A DNA stretch of 64,000 bases from Pseudomonas sp. 5P_3.1_Bac2 (GTDB taxonomy: Bacteria; Pseudomonadota; Gammaproteobacteria; Pseudomonadales; Pseudomonadaceae), in NCBI RefSeq assembly GCF_025465995.1, contig NZ_JANLNY010000023.1, forward strand, positions 1 to 64,000, written 5' to 3'. Each line of letters opens with the position of its first letter. Within the stretch, counting starts at the first letter, position 1. This document shows positions 29,470 through 37,564 of the stretch, one piece after another. Made by a program: the position numbers and the translations under genes. Under the pieces are notes generated by a model. That model made no database searches. It was not told the DNA's origin and was given only the letters and a program-made list of their open reading frames with translations.

Positions 29470-30069
29470 ATGCACCTATCCCCCTGGCTCGGCACCCTGC
29501 GGCAATGGCACTGGATCAGCTCCGCCCTGTGCCTGATCGGCATGCTGTTGTTCGCCATCACCGGCATCACCCTTAACCATGCCGCGCAGATTGAGGCCAA
29601 GCCCGTGCTCAGCCAGCAGCACGCGCAATTGCCTGCCGAGCTGCACCACCAGCTGCAAAACGACACCCCGACCCGGGGCCTGCCTCTGCACCTACGCCAG
29701 TGGCTGGAAAGCCAATTGCACATTCGCCTCGACGGCCGCCAGGCCGAATGGAGTGACGGCGAGCTGTATATCGGCCTGCCGCGTCCCGGTGGTGATGCTT
29801 GGTTAAGCCTGGATGTGGCCTCCGGCGAGGTGGAATACGAAAGCACCGACCGTGGCTGGATCGCCTACCTCAACGACCTGCACAAGGGCCGTAACAGTGG
29901 TACGGCGTGGCAGTGGTTTATCGATATTTTTGCCGGCCTGTGCCTGGTGTTTTGCTTAAGCGGCCTGCTGCTGTTGCAACGCTATGCCCAAGGCCGGCGC
30001 AGCACCTGGCCGCTGGTAGCGTTGGGGCTGGTGGTGCCCGCTGTTTTAGCGTTGTTATTTATTCATTGA
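29470..30069 (+). CDS. Short PepSY-associated membrane protein
   Basis: 199 residues: an N-terminal membrane helix with conserved His-Trp (RQWHWISSALC, ~12-22), a periplasmic PepSY-like domain (~40-130), then the LNDLHKGR segment and two C-terminal helices. This is the minimal form of the PepSY_TM family that accompanies TonB receptors. Members such as FoxB and FpvG are implicated in reducing or releasing iron from siderophores. The histidines (about residues 14, 37 and 138) could bind haem, but this is not shown. The next gene starts 9 bp after its stop. Confidence 0.82.
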   Translation: MHLSPWLGTLRQWHWISSALCLIGMLLFAITGITLNHAAQIEAKPVLSQQHAQLPAELHHQLQNDTPTRGLPLHLRQWLESQLHIRLDGRQAEWSDGELYIGLPRPGGDAWLSLDVASGEVEYESTDRGWIAYLNDLHKGRNSGTAWQWFIDIFAGLCLVFCLSGLLLLQRYAQGRRSTWPLVALGLVVPAVLALLFIH

Positions 30070-30078
30070 GGAAGCCTT

Positions 30079-30588
30079 ATGCGTCGCTGCCTGCTGCCCT
30101 TGTTTACCCTTATCTGCACGCCAGCCCTGGCCAGTGAAGTTGAGCTGAACGTGGAAATCCCCCAACTCAACGTGGCCGAGTATCACCGCCCCTACGTGGC
30201 CATCTGGCTGGAGCGTGCCGACCAAAGCCATGTGGCCAACCTAGCCGTGTGGTACGACGGCAAGCTGGCGGATAAAGAAGGCGAAAAATGGCTCAAGGAC
30301 TTGCGCCAGTGGTGGCGCCGCAGCGGTCGCAGCGTGGAGATGCCGCTGGATGGCATCAGCGGCGCAACCCGTAAAGTCGGGGTGCACAGCCTGACTTTCA
30401 GCGATCAGGACCCAGCCTTTAAAGACCTGCCTGCCGGCGACTATCGCGTGGTGGTTGAAGCGGCCCGCGAAGTCGGCGGCCGCGAACTGCTGCGTCTGCC
30501 CCTGACCTGGCCGGCCAGCGCCGCCCAACAGCAACACGCCCAAGGCACCAGCGAGCTGGGCGCCATCAACCTGACTGTCAAACCCTAA
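30079..30588 (+). CDS. DUF2271 periplasmic protein
   Basis: 169 residues with a signal peptide (MRRCLLPLFTLICTPALA, cleavage near residue 18) and a beta-rich domain with NVAEYHRPYVAIWLERAD and SGATRKVG signatures of DUF2271. GAGGAAG gives a good ribosome-binding site. The family repeatedly occurs between a PepSY gene and a DUF4198 gene in iron-uptake clusters. No activity is known. Confidence 0.85.
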   Translation: MRRCLLPLFTLICTPALASEVELNVEIPQLNVAEYHRPYVAIWLERADQSHVANLAVWYDGKLADKEGEKWLKDLRQWWRRSGRSVEMPLDGISGATRKVGVHSLTFSDQDPAFKDLPAGDYRVVVEAAREVGGRELLRLPLTWPASAAQQQHAQGTSELGAINLTVKP

Positions 30589-30603
30589 CCTTAGGAAACT
30601 GCC

Positions 30604-31536
30604 ATGCGCCCTCTGCTGAAATGGACTGCCCTGACCCTGGCCATCTGCCTGCCGCTGTCGGCCCACGCGCACCGCGCCTGGATGCTGCCCTCGGCCACCG
30701 TGCTGAGCGGTGAAGATCCGTGGATCACCGTCGACGCCGCCGTATCCAACGACCTGTTCTACTTCGAGCACTTCCCCATGCAGCTCGAAGGTATCGGTAA
30801 ACCGCTCACCATGGCGCCACGCGCCCCAGCGCCACAAGACGGCAAGCCTGGCGCTAAGGCCGAGCCTGGCAAACCGGCGCCAGGCCCAGGCGGTATGCGC
30901 CGTCCAGCCAACAAGCTGGTGGTTCTGCAACCCGATGGCAGCCAGGGCCAAGCCGAACACGGCAACGTTGGGCGCTATCGCAGCACCTTCGATGTGCACC
31001 TGACGCAAAAGGGCACCTACAAACTCAGCGTGGCCAGCAGCGGCCTGTTCGCCAGCTGGAAAGACGGCGACAACAACCAACGCTGGATGGGTAAAGCGGA
31101 AGATTTCGCCGCCCAGGTACCGGCCAACGGCAAAGACCTGAAGGTCACGCAAAACAGCAACCGCATGGAAGTCTTCGTCACCAGCGGCGAGCCGACCACC
31201 ACCGTGCTCAAGCCAACTAACCAAGGCCTGGAACTGGCCCCAGTGACGCACCCCAACGACCTGTTCGCCGGTGAGAAAGCTGAATTTGTGCTGCTGCTTA
31301 ATGGCAAGCCAGCCAAGGATGTCAGCGTGACCCTGATCCCAGGCGGCAACCGTTACCGCGACAGCACCGGCGAAATCACCCTGAAAACCGACAGCAAGGG
31401 CGCGTTTAACGTGACCTGGCCGACTGCCGGCATGTACTGGCTGGAAGCCGAATACACCAGCAAGGAAGGTGCGGTGAAGCCGGCCACGGCAGTGCGCGCC
31501 ACCTACAGCGCCACCCTCGAAGTATTACCGCAGTAA
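30604..31536 (+). CDS. DUF4198 periplasmic protein
   Basis: 310 residues with a signal peptide (cleavage near AHAH, residue ~23). The AHRAWMLPSATVLSG start, the HPNDLFAGEKAEFVLLLNGKP segment (~215-240) and an Ig-like end (YWLEAEYTSKEG) are typical of DUF4198. Related proteins (CbtA/NikK-like) deal with metal ions in the periplasm. A low-complexity Pro/Gly/Lys insert lies at ~75-100. It is translated with DUF2271 (15-bp gap) and followed by a strong hairpin. Confidence 0.85.
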   Translation: MRPLLKWTALTLAICLPLSAHAHRAWMLPSATVLSGEDPWITVDAAVSNDLFYFEHFPMQLEGIGKPLTMAPRAPAPQDGKPGAKAEPGKPAPGPGGMRRPANKLVVLQPDGSQGQAEHGNVGRYRSTFDVHLTQKGTYKLSVASSGLFASWKDGDNNQRWMGKAEDFAAQVPANGKDLKVTQNSNRMEVFVTSGEPTTTVLKPTNQGLELAPVTHPNDLFAGEKAEFVLLLNGKPAKDVSVTLIPGGNRYRDSTGEITLKTDSKGAFNVTWPTAGMYWLEAEYTSKEGAVKPATAVRATYSATLEVLPQ

Positions 31537-31544
31537 AGTTGCTG

Positions 31545-31578
31545 CCCATAAGGCCGGGTCCACGCCCGGCCTTATGGG
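31545..31578 (+). terminator. Strong hairpin after the DUF4198 gene
   Basis: Perfect 14-bp inverted repeat (31545-31558 with 31565-31578, arm cccataaggccggg), 6-base loop, 8 bp after the DUF4198 stop and 36 bp before the next ATG. No T-run follows, so it may stabilise the upstream mRNA and separate expression of the reductase gene. Confidence 0.55.
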
Positions 31579-31614
31579 ATTAATCATCCTGTCGACTCCC
31601 CGAACGTTCCCGCC

Positions 31615-33165
31615 ATGGCCACCGCCACTCTGTTGCGCTATCTGCCCCTACTGCTGCTCTGCCTGCTCGGCAGCGCCCTGCTGTGGCTGAAACCGCCCCG
31701 GGAGTTGAGCGCCGCATTAGTGTTGGCCGGCTATGCCGGACTCTGCCTATGGGCCTGGCTCAGTCGCCGCCAAAGCGCGGTGGATGACCGCACCGAGGGC
31801 GTGCTGATCGCCTATGCCAGCCAGAGTGGGCAAGCCCAGCAACTGGCACAGCGCAGCCTGTTGCAACTGCAAGGTGCCGGCGTGGCGGCGTATCTGCGCC
31901 CGCTCGATCAGCTCAACCCCGAGCAGTTACCCGCGCAACTGCTGCTGATCCTCAGCACCTATGGCGAAGGCGAGGCCCCGGATAACGGTGCGCGCTTTGC
32001 TCGTCTGCTTAAGCACAGCCAGACCGATCTAAGCCAAGTGCACTATGCCGTGCTGGCCTTGGGGGATCGGCACTACACGCACTTTTGCGCCTTTGGTTTG
32101 GACATTGATGCGCAGCTCGCCAGACTAAACGGCCAACGTCTGTTTAGCCCCATCAGCGCCGACCAATGCGATGCCACGAGCTTGCTGCTGTGGCAACAAC
32201 AGTTGGCCCGCCTCAGCGGCCAGACCGAGTTTAGCCCCTGGCAGGCCGCGCCTTGGGTCAACGCCAAGCTGACTCAGCGCCGCTGCTTAAACCCCAATAG
32301 TCGCGCGGCGAAAGTCTTTGAAATACAGCTGCAGGCCAGCGCCGAGCTGGCTCAGTGGCAAGCCGGCGATCTGCTGGAAGTGTTGCCGCAGCAAGCCGCC
32401 GAGCCACTGCGGGACAAGTTAAGCGCGCTGGGACTTGATCCGCAGCAGCGCCTAAACGATGGCCGCAGCCTGCTGGATCATGCGCTCGAACGGGAGTGGC
32501 CGGCGGATTTCCCATCGGAGCAGGCGGGCGCGCTCAACGCCCAAACATTGCTCGCTCATTTACCGAAGCTCAGCCCACGGCTGTATTCCATCGCCTCGCT
32601 CCCCCGCGACGCCAGCGTGCAATTGTTAGTGCGCCAGCTTGAACACCGCGATGGCAGCCTAGGCCTGGGCTCTGGCTGGCTCAGCGTGTACGCCGCGCTG
32701 GATACGCCGGTACAAGTGCGGCTGCGGCCTAACCCAAGCTTCCATGGCCCGGCGGCCAACACGCCGCTGCTGTTGATCGGTAACGGCACCGGTCTGGCCG
32801 GGCTGCGCGCCCATTTACGCGAACGGCCCAGCGGCAGCCGTAATTGGCTGATCTTTGGCGAACGCAGCCGCGCCAGCGACTTTATCGGCGCCACCGAACT
32901 GCTTGACTGGCAAGCCAGCGGACATTTAGCGCGCCTGGACTTGGCCTTCTCCCAAGACCAAACCGATAAGGTCTACGTGCAGCATCTGCTGCGCCAACAG
33001 GCCGATACTTTGCGCGAGTGGCTCGCAGACGGCGCGGCCATTTACCTGTGCGGCAGCCTGCAAGGCATGGGCGAAGCTGTACACGCGCTGCTGATCGAGC
33101 TGCTCGGCAGCCAACAAGTCAGCGAGCTGCAAGCGCAAAACCGCTACCGCCGCGACCTGTATTAA
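31615..33165 (+). CDS. Membrane-anchored flavodoxin/FAD/NAD(P)H reductase (CysJ-like)
   Basis: 516 residues. Two N-terminal hydrophobic segments (~7-25 and ~32-48) are followed by a flavodoxin domain (~60-205, IAYASQSGQAQQLA and LSTYGEGEAPDNGARF) and an FAD/NAD(P)H oxidoreductase domain (~215-510, with RLYSIAS, IGNGTGLAGLRAHL and YLCGSLQGMGEAV). This is the diflavin layout of sulfite reductase alpha and P450 reductase, but with a membrane anchor. In TonB/PepSY clusters it probably passes electrons from NADPH towards a membrane PepSY partner for ferric-siderophore reduction (inference). The ATG lacks a clear ribosome-binding site. Confidence 0.85.
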   Translation: MATATLLRYLPLLLLCLLGSALLWLKPPRELSAALVLAGYAGLCLWAWLSRRQSAVDDRTEGVLIAYASQSGQAQQLAQRSLLQLQGAGVAAYLRPLDQLNPEQLPAQLLLILSTYGEGEAPDNGARFARLLKHSQTDLSQVHYAVLALGDRHYTHFCAFGLDIDAQLARLNGQRLFSPISADQCDATSLLLWQQQLARLSGQTEFSPWQAAPWVNAKLTQRRCLNPNSRAAKVFEIQLQASAELAQWQAGDLLEVLPQQAAEPLRDKLSALGLDPQQRLNDGRSLLDHALEREWPADFPSEQAGALNAQTLLAHLPKLSPRLYSIASLPRDASVQLLVRQLEHRDGSLGLGSGWLSVYAALDTPVQVRLRPNPSFHGPAANTPLLLIGNGTGLAGLRAHLRERPSGSRNWLIFGERSRASDFIGATELLDWQASGHLARLDLAFSQDQTDKVYVQHLLRQQADTLREWLADGAAIYLCGSLQGMGEAVHALLIELLGSQQVSELQAQNRYRRDLY

Positions 33166-33170
33166 GCCCT

Positions 33171-33261
33171 CGGTGGCCAAGGCCGCTGCGCGGCCGTTGA
33201 CCACCCTACCGACAACAAACGACCGTAGGGGCAATCGCCGCACAGGCGCTTGCACCATTGC
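33171..33261. repeat. Paired GTAG-hairpin repeat (BIME-like), copy 1
   Basis: Two hairpins meet head to head. On the minus strand a GTAG start (CTAC at 33206-33209) leads into a stem built around GGCCGC-GCA-GCGGCC. On the plus strand GTAG at 33225-33228 leads into a stem with core TCGCCG-CACA-GGCGC ending at tgcaccattgc. The whole unit recurs at 33381, and its right half also recurs beside the RAYT near 61.06 and 61.90 kb. Confidence 0.85.
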
Positions 33262-33380
33262 TTATCTCACACCTGCAAAGCTTGGGACGACCGAACGCTA
33301 GGCCGCATTTATCGCCTGGTGCAATACGCTGCTGCGCAGCTATTGGCACCCTAGGGTTTGGCGTTTGGCCGCCGCCATGA

Positions 33381-33472
33381 CGGTGGCCAAGGCCGCTGCG
33401 CGGCCGTTGACCGCCCTACGAACTACAAACACCCGTAGGGGGCAATCGCCGCACAGGCGCTTGCACCATTGC
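33381..33472. repeat. Paired GTAG-hairpin repeat (BIME-like), copy 2
   Basis: Near-identical copy of the 33171-33261 unit (a few substitutions and one extra G after GTAG), in the same orientation. The ~120 bp between the copies are unrelated. Together they fill most of the 382-bp gap between the reductase gene and the piuA terminator. Confidence 0.85.
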
Positions 33473-33497
33473 AGGCGAGACAATGTGCGGGCAATAA

Positions 33498-33529
33498 AAA
33501 AGGCCGCTGGGTTGCCCCGGCGGCCTTTT
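33498..33529 (-). terminator. Terminator downstream of piuA
   Basis: Stem aaaaggccgc / gcggcctttt (33498-33507 with 33520-33529), 12-base GC-rich loop, with the A-run on the left giving a T-run on the minus-strand transcript. It lies ~20 bp past the piuA stop. Confidence 0.8.
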
Positions 33530-33547
33530 GGTTGTGTCGCAACGACC

Positions 33548-35890
33548 TTAGAAGTGGAAGTTGGTGCTCAGCAGTGCGGTACGGCCTGCGGCCATGTTGG
33601 CGAAGTGGGAGCCGTAGGCCTTGTCGTAGTAAATACGGTCGGTCAGGTTCTGCACGTTCAGCTGGAAGTCCACATGCTTGTTCAGCTTGTAGGCCGCCAT
33701 GGCATCGAAGCGGGTGTAGCTGTCGACTTTCAGGGTATTAGCTACGTTGCCGTAGATTTCATCCGTGTAGAAGGCACCACCACCGACAGTCACTTTGTCC
33801 GTGATGTTGTAAGTGGTCCACAGGGTGGCGCTGTGCTGCGGGGTGTTCGGCAGACGGTTGCCGTCGTTGACGCTGTTGCTCGCCATCGGGCCGCCGTCCA
33901 CTTGCTCGCTGTCCATATAGGTGTAGCCAGCAAACACTTGCCACTTATCCGTGAGCTTACCGCTGACGCCCAACTCAACCCCATCAACCCGGGTTTTACC
34001 GGAGTTTTCGTAGGTGTTGGTGTCGATCTGCACGCGGGAGTTTTCTTTCTCAGTGCGGAAGATCGCGGCAGTCAGCGACAGGCGCTCGTCGAGCAGATCC
34101 CACTTAGTACCAATCTCGTAGTTCTTGGTGGTTTCCGGCTCCATATCGCTGCTCAACAGGTTGCCCTGGCGATCAGTGTCGAACGAGCTGCCGTTGGTGT
34201 CCACGCCATCCCCGACAGTGCTGCCTGGCGGAGTAGCCGAGGTGCCGTAGGAAATATAGATGCTGCCGTACTCGACCGGCTTGTACACCAAGCCAATCTG
34301 GCCAGTAACAAACTCGCTGGTGTCTTCGGCTTTTTGCGCGACCTTAACGCCACCAGGACCATTGCTGGTGGGGATGCTGCCGTCAGCATTGTAAGCGTGG
34401 TACTTGGTTTCGAAGTGGTCGTAACGCAGGCCCAGGTTCAGCAGCCACTGCGGATCCAGCTCGATGGTGTCCGCGAAGTACAGCGCATAGGTGTTGCCCT
34501 TGGTAGTCGAGCCGGCGTAGTTGCGCGCGATGCTGCCGTTCCACGGATCATTCGGGTTCGGATTAGACAGCGAGGTACAGTTCCAGCCACTGCTGCCACC
34601 GACCATCGACGGGTTACAGTTGGTGGATGCACCGGAAGTGCCCGGCGTGGTGTCGGTGTTAACGCTGTACGACTCTTTACGGCTCTCTTCGCGGCTCAAC
34701 TCAATGCCCGTGGAGAAGCTGTTTTTAAAGCCCGCGACATTGAACTCACCAAACAGATCGGTCTGGTTAGTGGTGGTAGTGGTATTGCTGACGCGGCTGT
34801 TGATGCGGCGCCATACGGTGCCATTACGCACGTTACCTTTACTGTCGTCCGGCTGGGTGAGGATGTAATCCTGCAGGCTGCTGCCGTGGCGGAAGGTGTT
34901 GCGCACGGTCAGCGCTTCGTTGAAATCATGCTCAAAGGTGACGGTGGCGATATCGGCGCGGGTTTTGCGGAAGTCGCGGTCTTTGAGGCCATAGAAGTTG
35001 CTGCGGTCGCCGCCGTAGTTGGGCTGATCCGGATTGCCGGCAGTGTGTGCATTACCCACTGCGTAGCCATAAGGAATGCCCGAGTCCGGCAGGTCATCGC
35101 TTTCCATATGGTAGTAATCGAGGAACAAACGGGTGTCGGTGGTCAGGCCGAAGGCCAGCGACGGTGCGATGCCCCAACGGTCGTAGTTGACCGAGTCACG
35201 ACCGGCCACATTGGCCTCGTGGCTCATCATGTTCAGACGCCCGGCAATGGTGTCGGTGAACTGATAGTTGCCATCTAGGGTGTAACGCTGAGTCTGGTCG
35301 GAGCCCCACGTGAAGCCACCATCCAGGGAGTTGCCCAGATGCGCGCGCTTGCTCACCAGGTTGATGGTGCCGCCGGCAGCGCCACGCCCACCAATGGCGC
35401 CGTTGGGGCCTTTGGCCACTTCCACGGACTCAATGGCGAAGATTTCCCGGCTCTGCGAGCCCACGTCACGCACGCCATCTAAGTAGGTGTCGCTCTGTGC
35501 GTCGAAGCCGCGAATGATCGGCCGGTCGCCCTGTGGATTGCCCCCCTCACCGGCGCCCATGGTGATACCTGGCACGGTGCGCAGGGCATCTTGCAGGGTC
35601 ATGGCGTTGGTGTCTTTGATCACTTGCTGCGGCACTACGGTGACCGAACGCGGAGTGTCGCGCAGCGGCGCGGTGTACTTCGGCGAGGAAGCGGTAGTGG
35701 CCTGATAGCTAGTCTCTTCTACGGCTTGGTCTTTGATGTAGATGCTTTCCAGCTCGACCGGCTCTTCTTTAGCCGCCTTGGCAGGCTCTTCAGCCATAGC
35801 AGGTGCAGCGAAAGCAGACACTGCGACACCAACGGCAGTGGCCAAACGGGTTGTTTTTATTAGGGTGTTGTCAGTGGGCAGGGAGGTCAT
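33548..35890 (-). CDS. piuA: TonB-dependent catecholate-type receptor PiuA
   Basis: 780 residues from ATG 35890 (GGAGC upstream). Signal peptide ends near APAMA (~35). The plug has APLRDTPRSVTVVPQQVIKD, PGITMGAGEGGNPQGDRP, IRGFDAQSDTYLDGVRDVGS and VAKGPNGAIGGRGAAGGTINLV, which closely follow Fiu of E. coli and PiuA of P. aeruginosa. The barrel ends in NFHF. These receptors import monomeric catechol-iron chelates and are entry routes for siderophore-conjugated beta-lactams. The divergent piuC and Sel1 gene complete the known piuA/piuC neighbourhood, and a Fur-like site lies ~45 bp upstream. Confidence 0.9.
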   Translation of the reverse strand: MTSLPTDNTLIKTTRLATAVGVAVSAFAAPAMAEEPAKAAKEEPVELESIYIKDQAVEETSYQATTASSPKYTAPLRDTPRSVTVVPQQVIKDTNAMTLQDALRTVPGITMGAGEGGNPQGDRPIIRGFDAQSDTYLDGVRDVGSQSREIFAIESVEVAKGPNGAIGGRGAAGGTINLVSKRAHLGNSLDGGFTWGSDQTQRYTLDGNYQFTDTIAGRLNMMSHEANVAGRDSVNYDRWGIAPSLAFGLTTDTRLFLDYYHMESDDLPDSGIPYGYAVGNAHTAGNPDQPNYGGDRSNFYGLKDRDFRKTRADIATVTFEHDFNEALTVRNTFRHGSSLQDYILTQPDDSKGNVRNGTVWRRINSRVSNTTTTTNQTDLFGEFNVAGFKNSFSTGIELSREESRKESYSVNTDTTPGTSGASTNCNPSMVGGSSGWNCTSLSNPNPNDPWNGSIARNYAGSTTKGNTYALYFADTIELDPQWLLNLGLRYDHFETKYHAYNADGSIPTSNGPGGVKVAQKAEDTSEFVTGQIGLVYKPVEYGSIYISYGTSATPPGSTVGDGVDTNGSSFDTDRQGNLLSSDMEPETTKNYEIGTKWDLLDERLSLTAAIFRTEKENSRVQIDTNTYENSGKTRVDGVELGVSGKLTDKWQVFAGYTYMDSEQVDGGPMASNSVNDGNRLPNTPQHSATLWTTYNITDKVTVGGGAFYTDEIYGNVANTLKVDSYTRFDAMAAYKLNKHVDFQLNVQNLTDRIYYDKAYGSHFANMAAGRTALLSTNFHF

Positions 35891-35930
35891 GCAAAGCTCC
35901 ATCGGGGTATTCGAGGATGCGAACAATAGA

Positions 35931-35955
35931 CAAAGTGAGAATTAGTATCAACGTC
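35931..35955 (-). promoter_or_regulatory. Fur-like operator between piuA and piuC
   Basis: The stretch tgagaattagtatca (35936-35950) matches the GAGAAT-N-A-TATC half-site pattern of Pseudomonas Fur boxes. It is ~45 bp upstream of piuA and ~95 bp upstream of piuC, so it could serve both divergent genes. Confidence 0.7.
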
Positions 35956-36049
35956 CGACAGTAAAAAAAGTTACACTTCTTTACTTATTCAGCGGAACTA
36001 ACCAGAGCATCCGCTGACGTGGTCGAGTCGTTTATTCGGAAGCCTGTGT

Positions 36050-36730
36050 ATGTTGCTGCATATCCCCAACGTTCTCTCTAAAGAAGAAACTGAAAAAATC
36101 CGAGTGGCTCTGCAACAGGCTGACTGGGCCGATGGCAAGATCACCGCGGGCTACCAATCGGCCCAAGCCAAGCACAACCTGCAACTGCCCGAGCGCCATC
36201 CGCTGGGCCGGGAAATCGCAGAGCTGATGGTCCAGCGCCTGTGGCAGAACCCGCTGTTTATGTCAGCCGCCCTGCCGCACAAGCTCTATCCGCCGCTGTT
36301 TAACTGCTACACCGCCGGCGGGCATTTTGATTTCCATATCGATAACGCCGTGCGCCAGGTGCCGGGCAGTGCTGAGCGTGTGCGCACGGATTTGTCCGCC
36401 ACCCTGTTCTTCTGCGAACCCGACACTTATGACGGCGGCGAGCTGATCGTGCAGGACACCTATGGCGTGCAGCGGGTCAAATTGGCCGCCGGCGACATGG
36501 TGCTCTACCCCGGCACCAGCCTGCATAAGGTCGAGCCCGTGACCCGTGGCGCACGCATCGCCTCGTTCTTCTGGTTGCAAAGTCTGGTGCGCGACGATGG
36601 CCAGCGCACCTTGCTGTTCAATATGGATCAGGCGATCCAGCAGCTCACCGCCGATGTGCCGCAGCACCCTTCCCTGCTGCAACTGACCGGCACCTACCAC
36701 AACCTGCTGCGCCAGTGGGCGGAACTGTAA
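36050..36730 (+). CDS. piuC: PKHD-type Fe(II)/2-oxoglutarate hydroxylase PiuC
   Basis: 226 residues, the normal length of the PiuC/YbiX family. Iron ligands: HID in [11 protein letters not shown] (HxD) and the distal His in [12 protein letters not shown]; the following Arg (GARIASFFW) binds 2-oxoglutarate. [12 protein letters not shown] is the central jelly-roll strand. YbiX lies next to fiu in E. coli as PiuC lies next to piuA here. The substrate is unknown but expected to relate to catecholate iron use. Its stop is 2 bp before the Sel1 gene. Confidence 0.92.
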   Translation: MLLHIPNVLSKEETEKIRVALQQADWADGKITAGYQSAQAKHNLQLPERHPLGREIAELMVQRLWQNPLFMSAALPHKLYPPLFNCYTAGGHFDFHIDNAVRQVPGSAERVRTDLSATLFFCEPDTYDGGELIVQDTYGVQRVKLAAGDMVLYPGTSLHKVEPVTRGARIASFFWLQSLVRDDGQRTLLFNMDQAIQQLTADVPQHPSLLQLTGTYHNLLRQWAEL

Positions 36731-36732
36731 GC

Positions 36733-37542
36733 ATGGGCACCCTGCACCACGCCGACCTCACCGACCTCGACCGGCTTAACCAGCAATTGCACGGCAGCCC
36801 CCGCGAACGGGCCAATGCCATAGTGGCGGCTGCGCGCACCGGTTTGCCCCACGCGCAAACGCTGCTGGGCCAGATCCTCCTGAATGGCCAAGGCATCGAG
36901 CAAGACCAAGCCTTGGCTATCAAGTGGTTCAAGATCGCCGCCAGCCAAGGCGACGCCATGGCCTTCAATATGCTCGGGCGCTGCTACGAGCACGGCTGGC
37001 ATTTAGACAAAGACGAAAGCATGGCCGCGGCCTGCTTTCTCGAAGCGGCCAACCTCAAGCTGGACTGGGGCCTGTATAACCTGGCCAACCTGTATGCCAC
37101 CGGCCGTGGCGTGGCGCAGGACGATCAGCGCGCTTTTGCCCTGTATCAGCAAGCGGCCCTAGCCGGCCATGCTAAGTCGATGAACCTGCTCGGCCGTTGT
37201 TATGAGGACGGCTTAGGCGTACCGGCCGATGCCGCCACGGCGCTGAGCTGGTATCGACGCTCGGCCGAAGCGGGGGATTTTCGCGGCCAGTACAGCCTGG
37301 CCACGGTGCTGCTTAGCCAAGGCGAGATCGAGCACGCCTGCCATTGGCTGGAGCTGGCCCTGCAGGGCGGCAATCTGAACTTTCTGCGCGCCACCCGCAG
37401 CGCTTTGCGGCAAACCAACCAGGCGCGGCTACGCCACTTTGCCCAGCGTTTTTATCAGCGCGCCGCAGAGTTGGGCGACGCCAGCGATCAGGCGCTGCTC
37501 AGGCAATTCGAGCAGCCCGCGCGCAGCGCCGAGATCCAGTGA
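36733..37542 (+). CDS. Sel1-repeat protein coupled to piuC
   Basis: 269 residues, no signal peptide, with about five Sel1/TPR repeats from residue ~40 (AQTLLGQILLNGQGIEQDQA, AFNMLGRCYEHGWHLDKDES, LYNLANLYATGRGVAQDDQR, SMNLLGRCYEDGLGVPADAA). It starts 2 bp after piuC and is its constant partner in pseudomonads. It is probably a cytosolic interaction scaffold; the partner is unknown. Confidence 0.88.
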   Translation: MGTLHHADLTDLDRLNQQLHGSPRERANAIVAAARTGLPHAQTLLGQILLNGQGIEQDQALAIKWFKIAASQGDAMAFNMLGRCYEHGWHLDKDESMAAACFLEAANLKLDWGLYNLANLYATGRGVAQDDQRAFALYQQAALAGHAKSMNLLGRCYEDGLGVPADAATALSWYRRSAEAGDFRGQYSLATVLLSQGEIEHACHWLELALQGGNLNFLRATRSALRQTNQARLRHFAQRFYQRAAELGDASDQALLRQFEQPARSAEIQ

Positions 37543-37564
37543 TATCACGGCGCACGCCGCAGGT

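Noticed and set aside
33365..35278. Long open frame (637 aa) opposite piuA
   Set aside because: It is the antisense shadow of the clearly coding piuA gene, low in sequence sense and without a ribosome-binding site.
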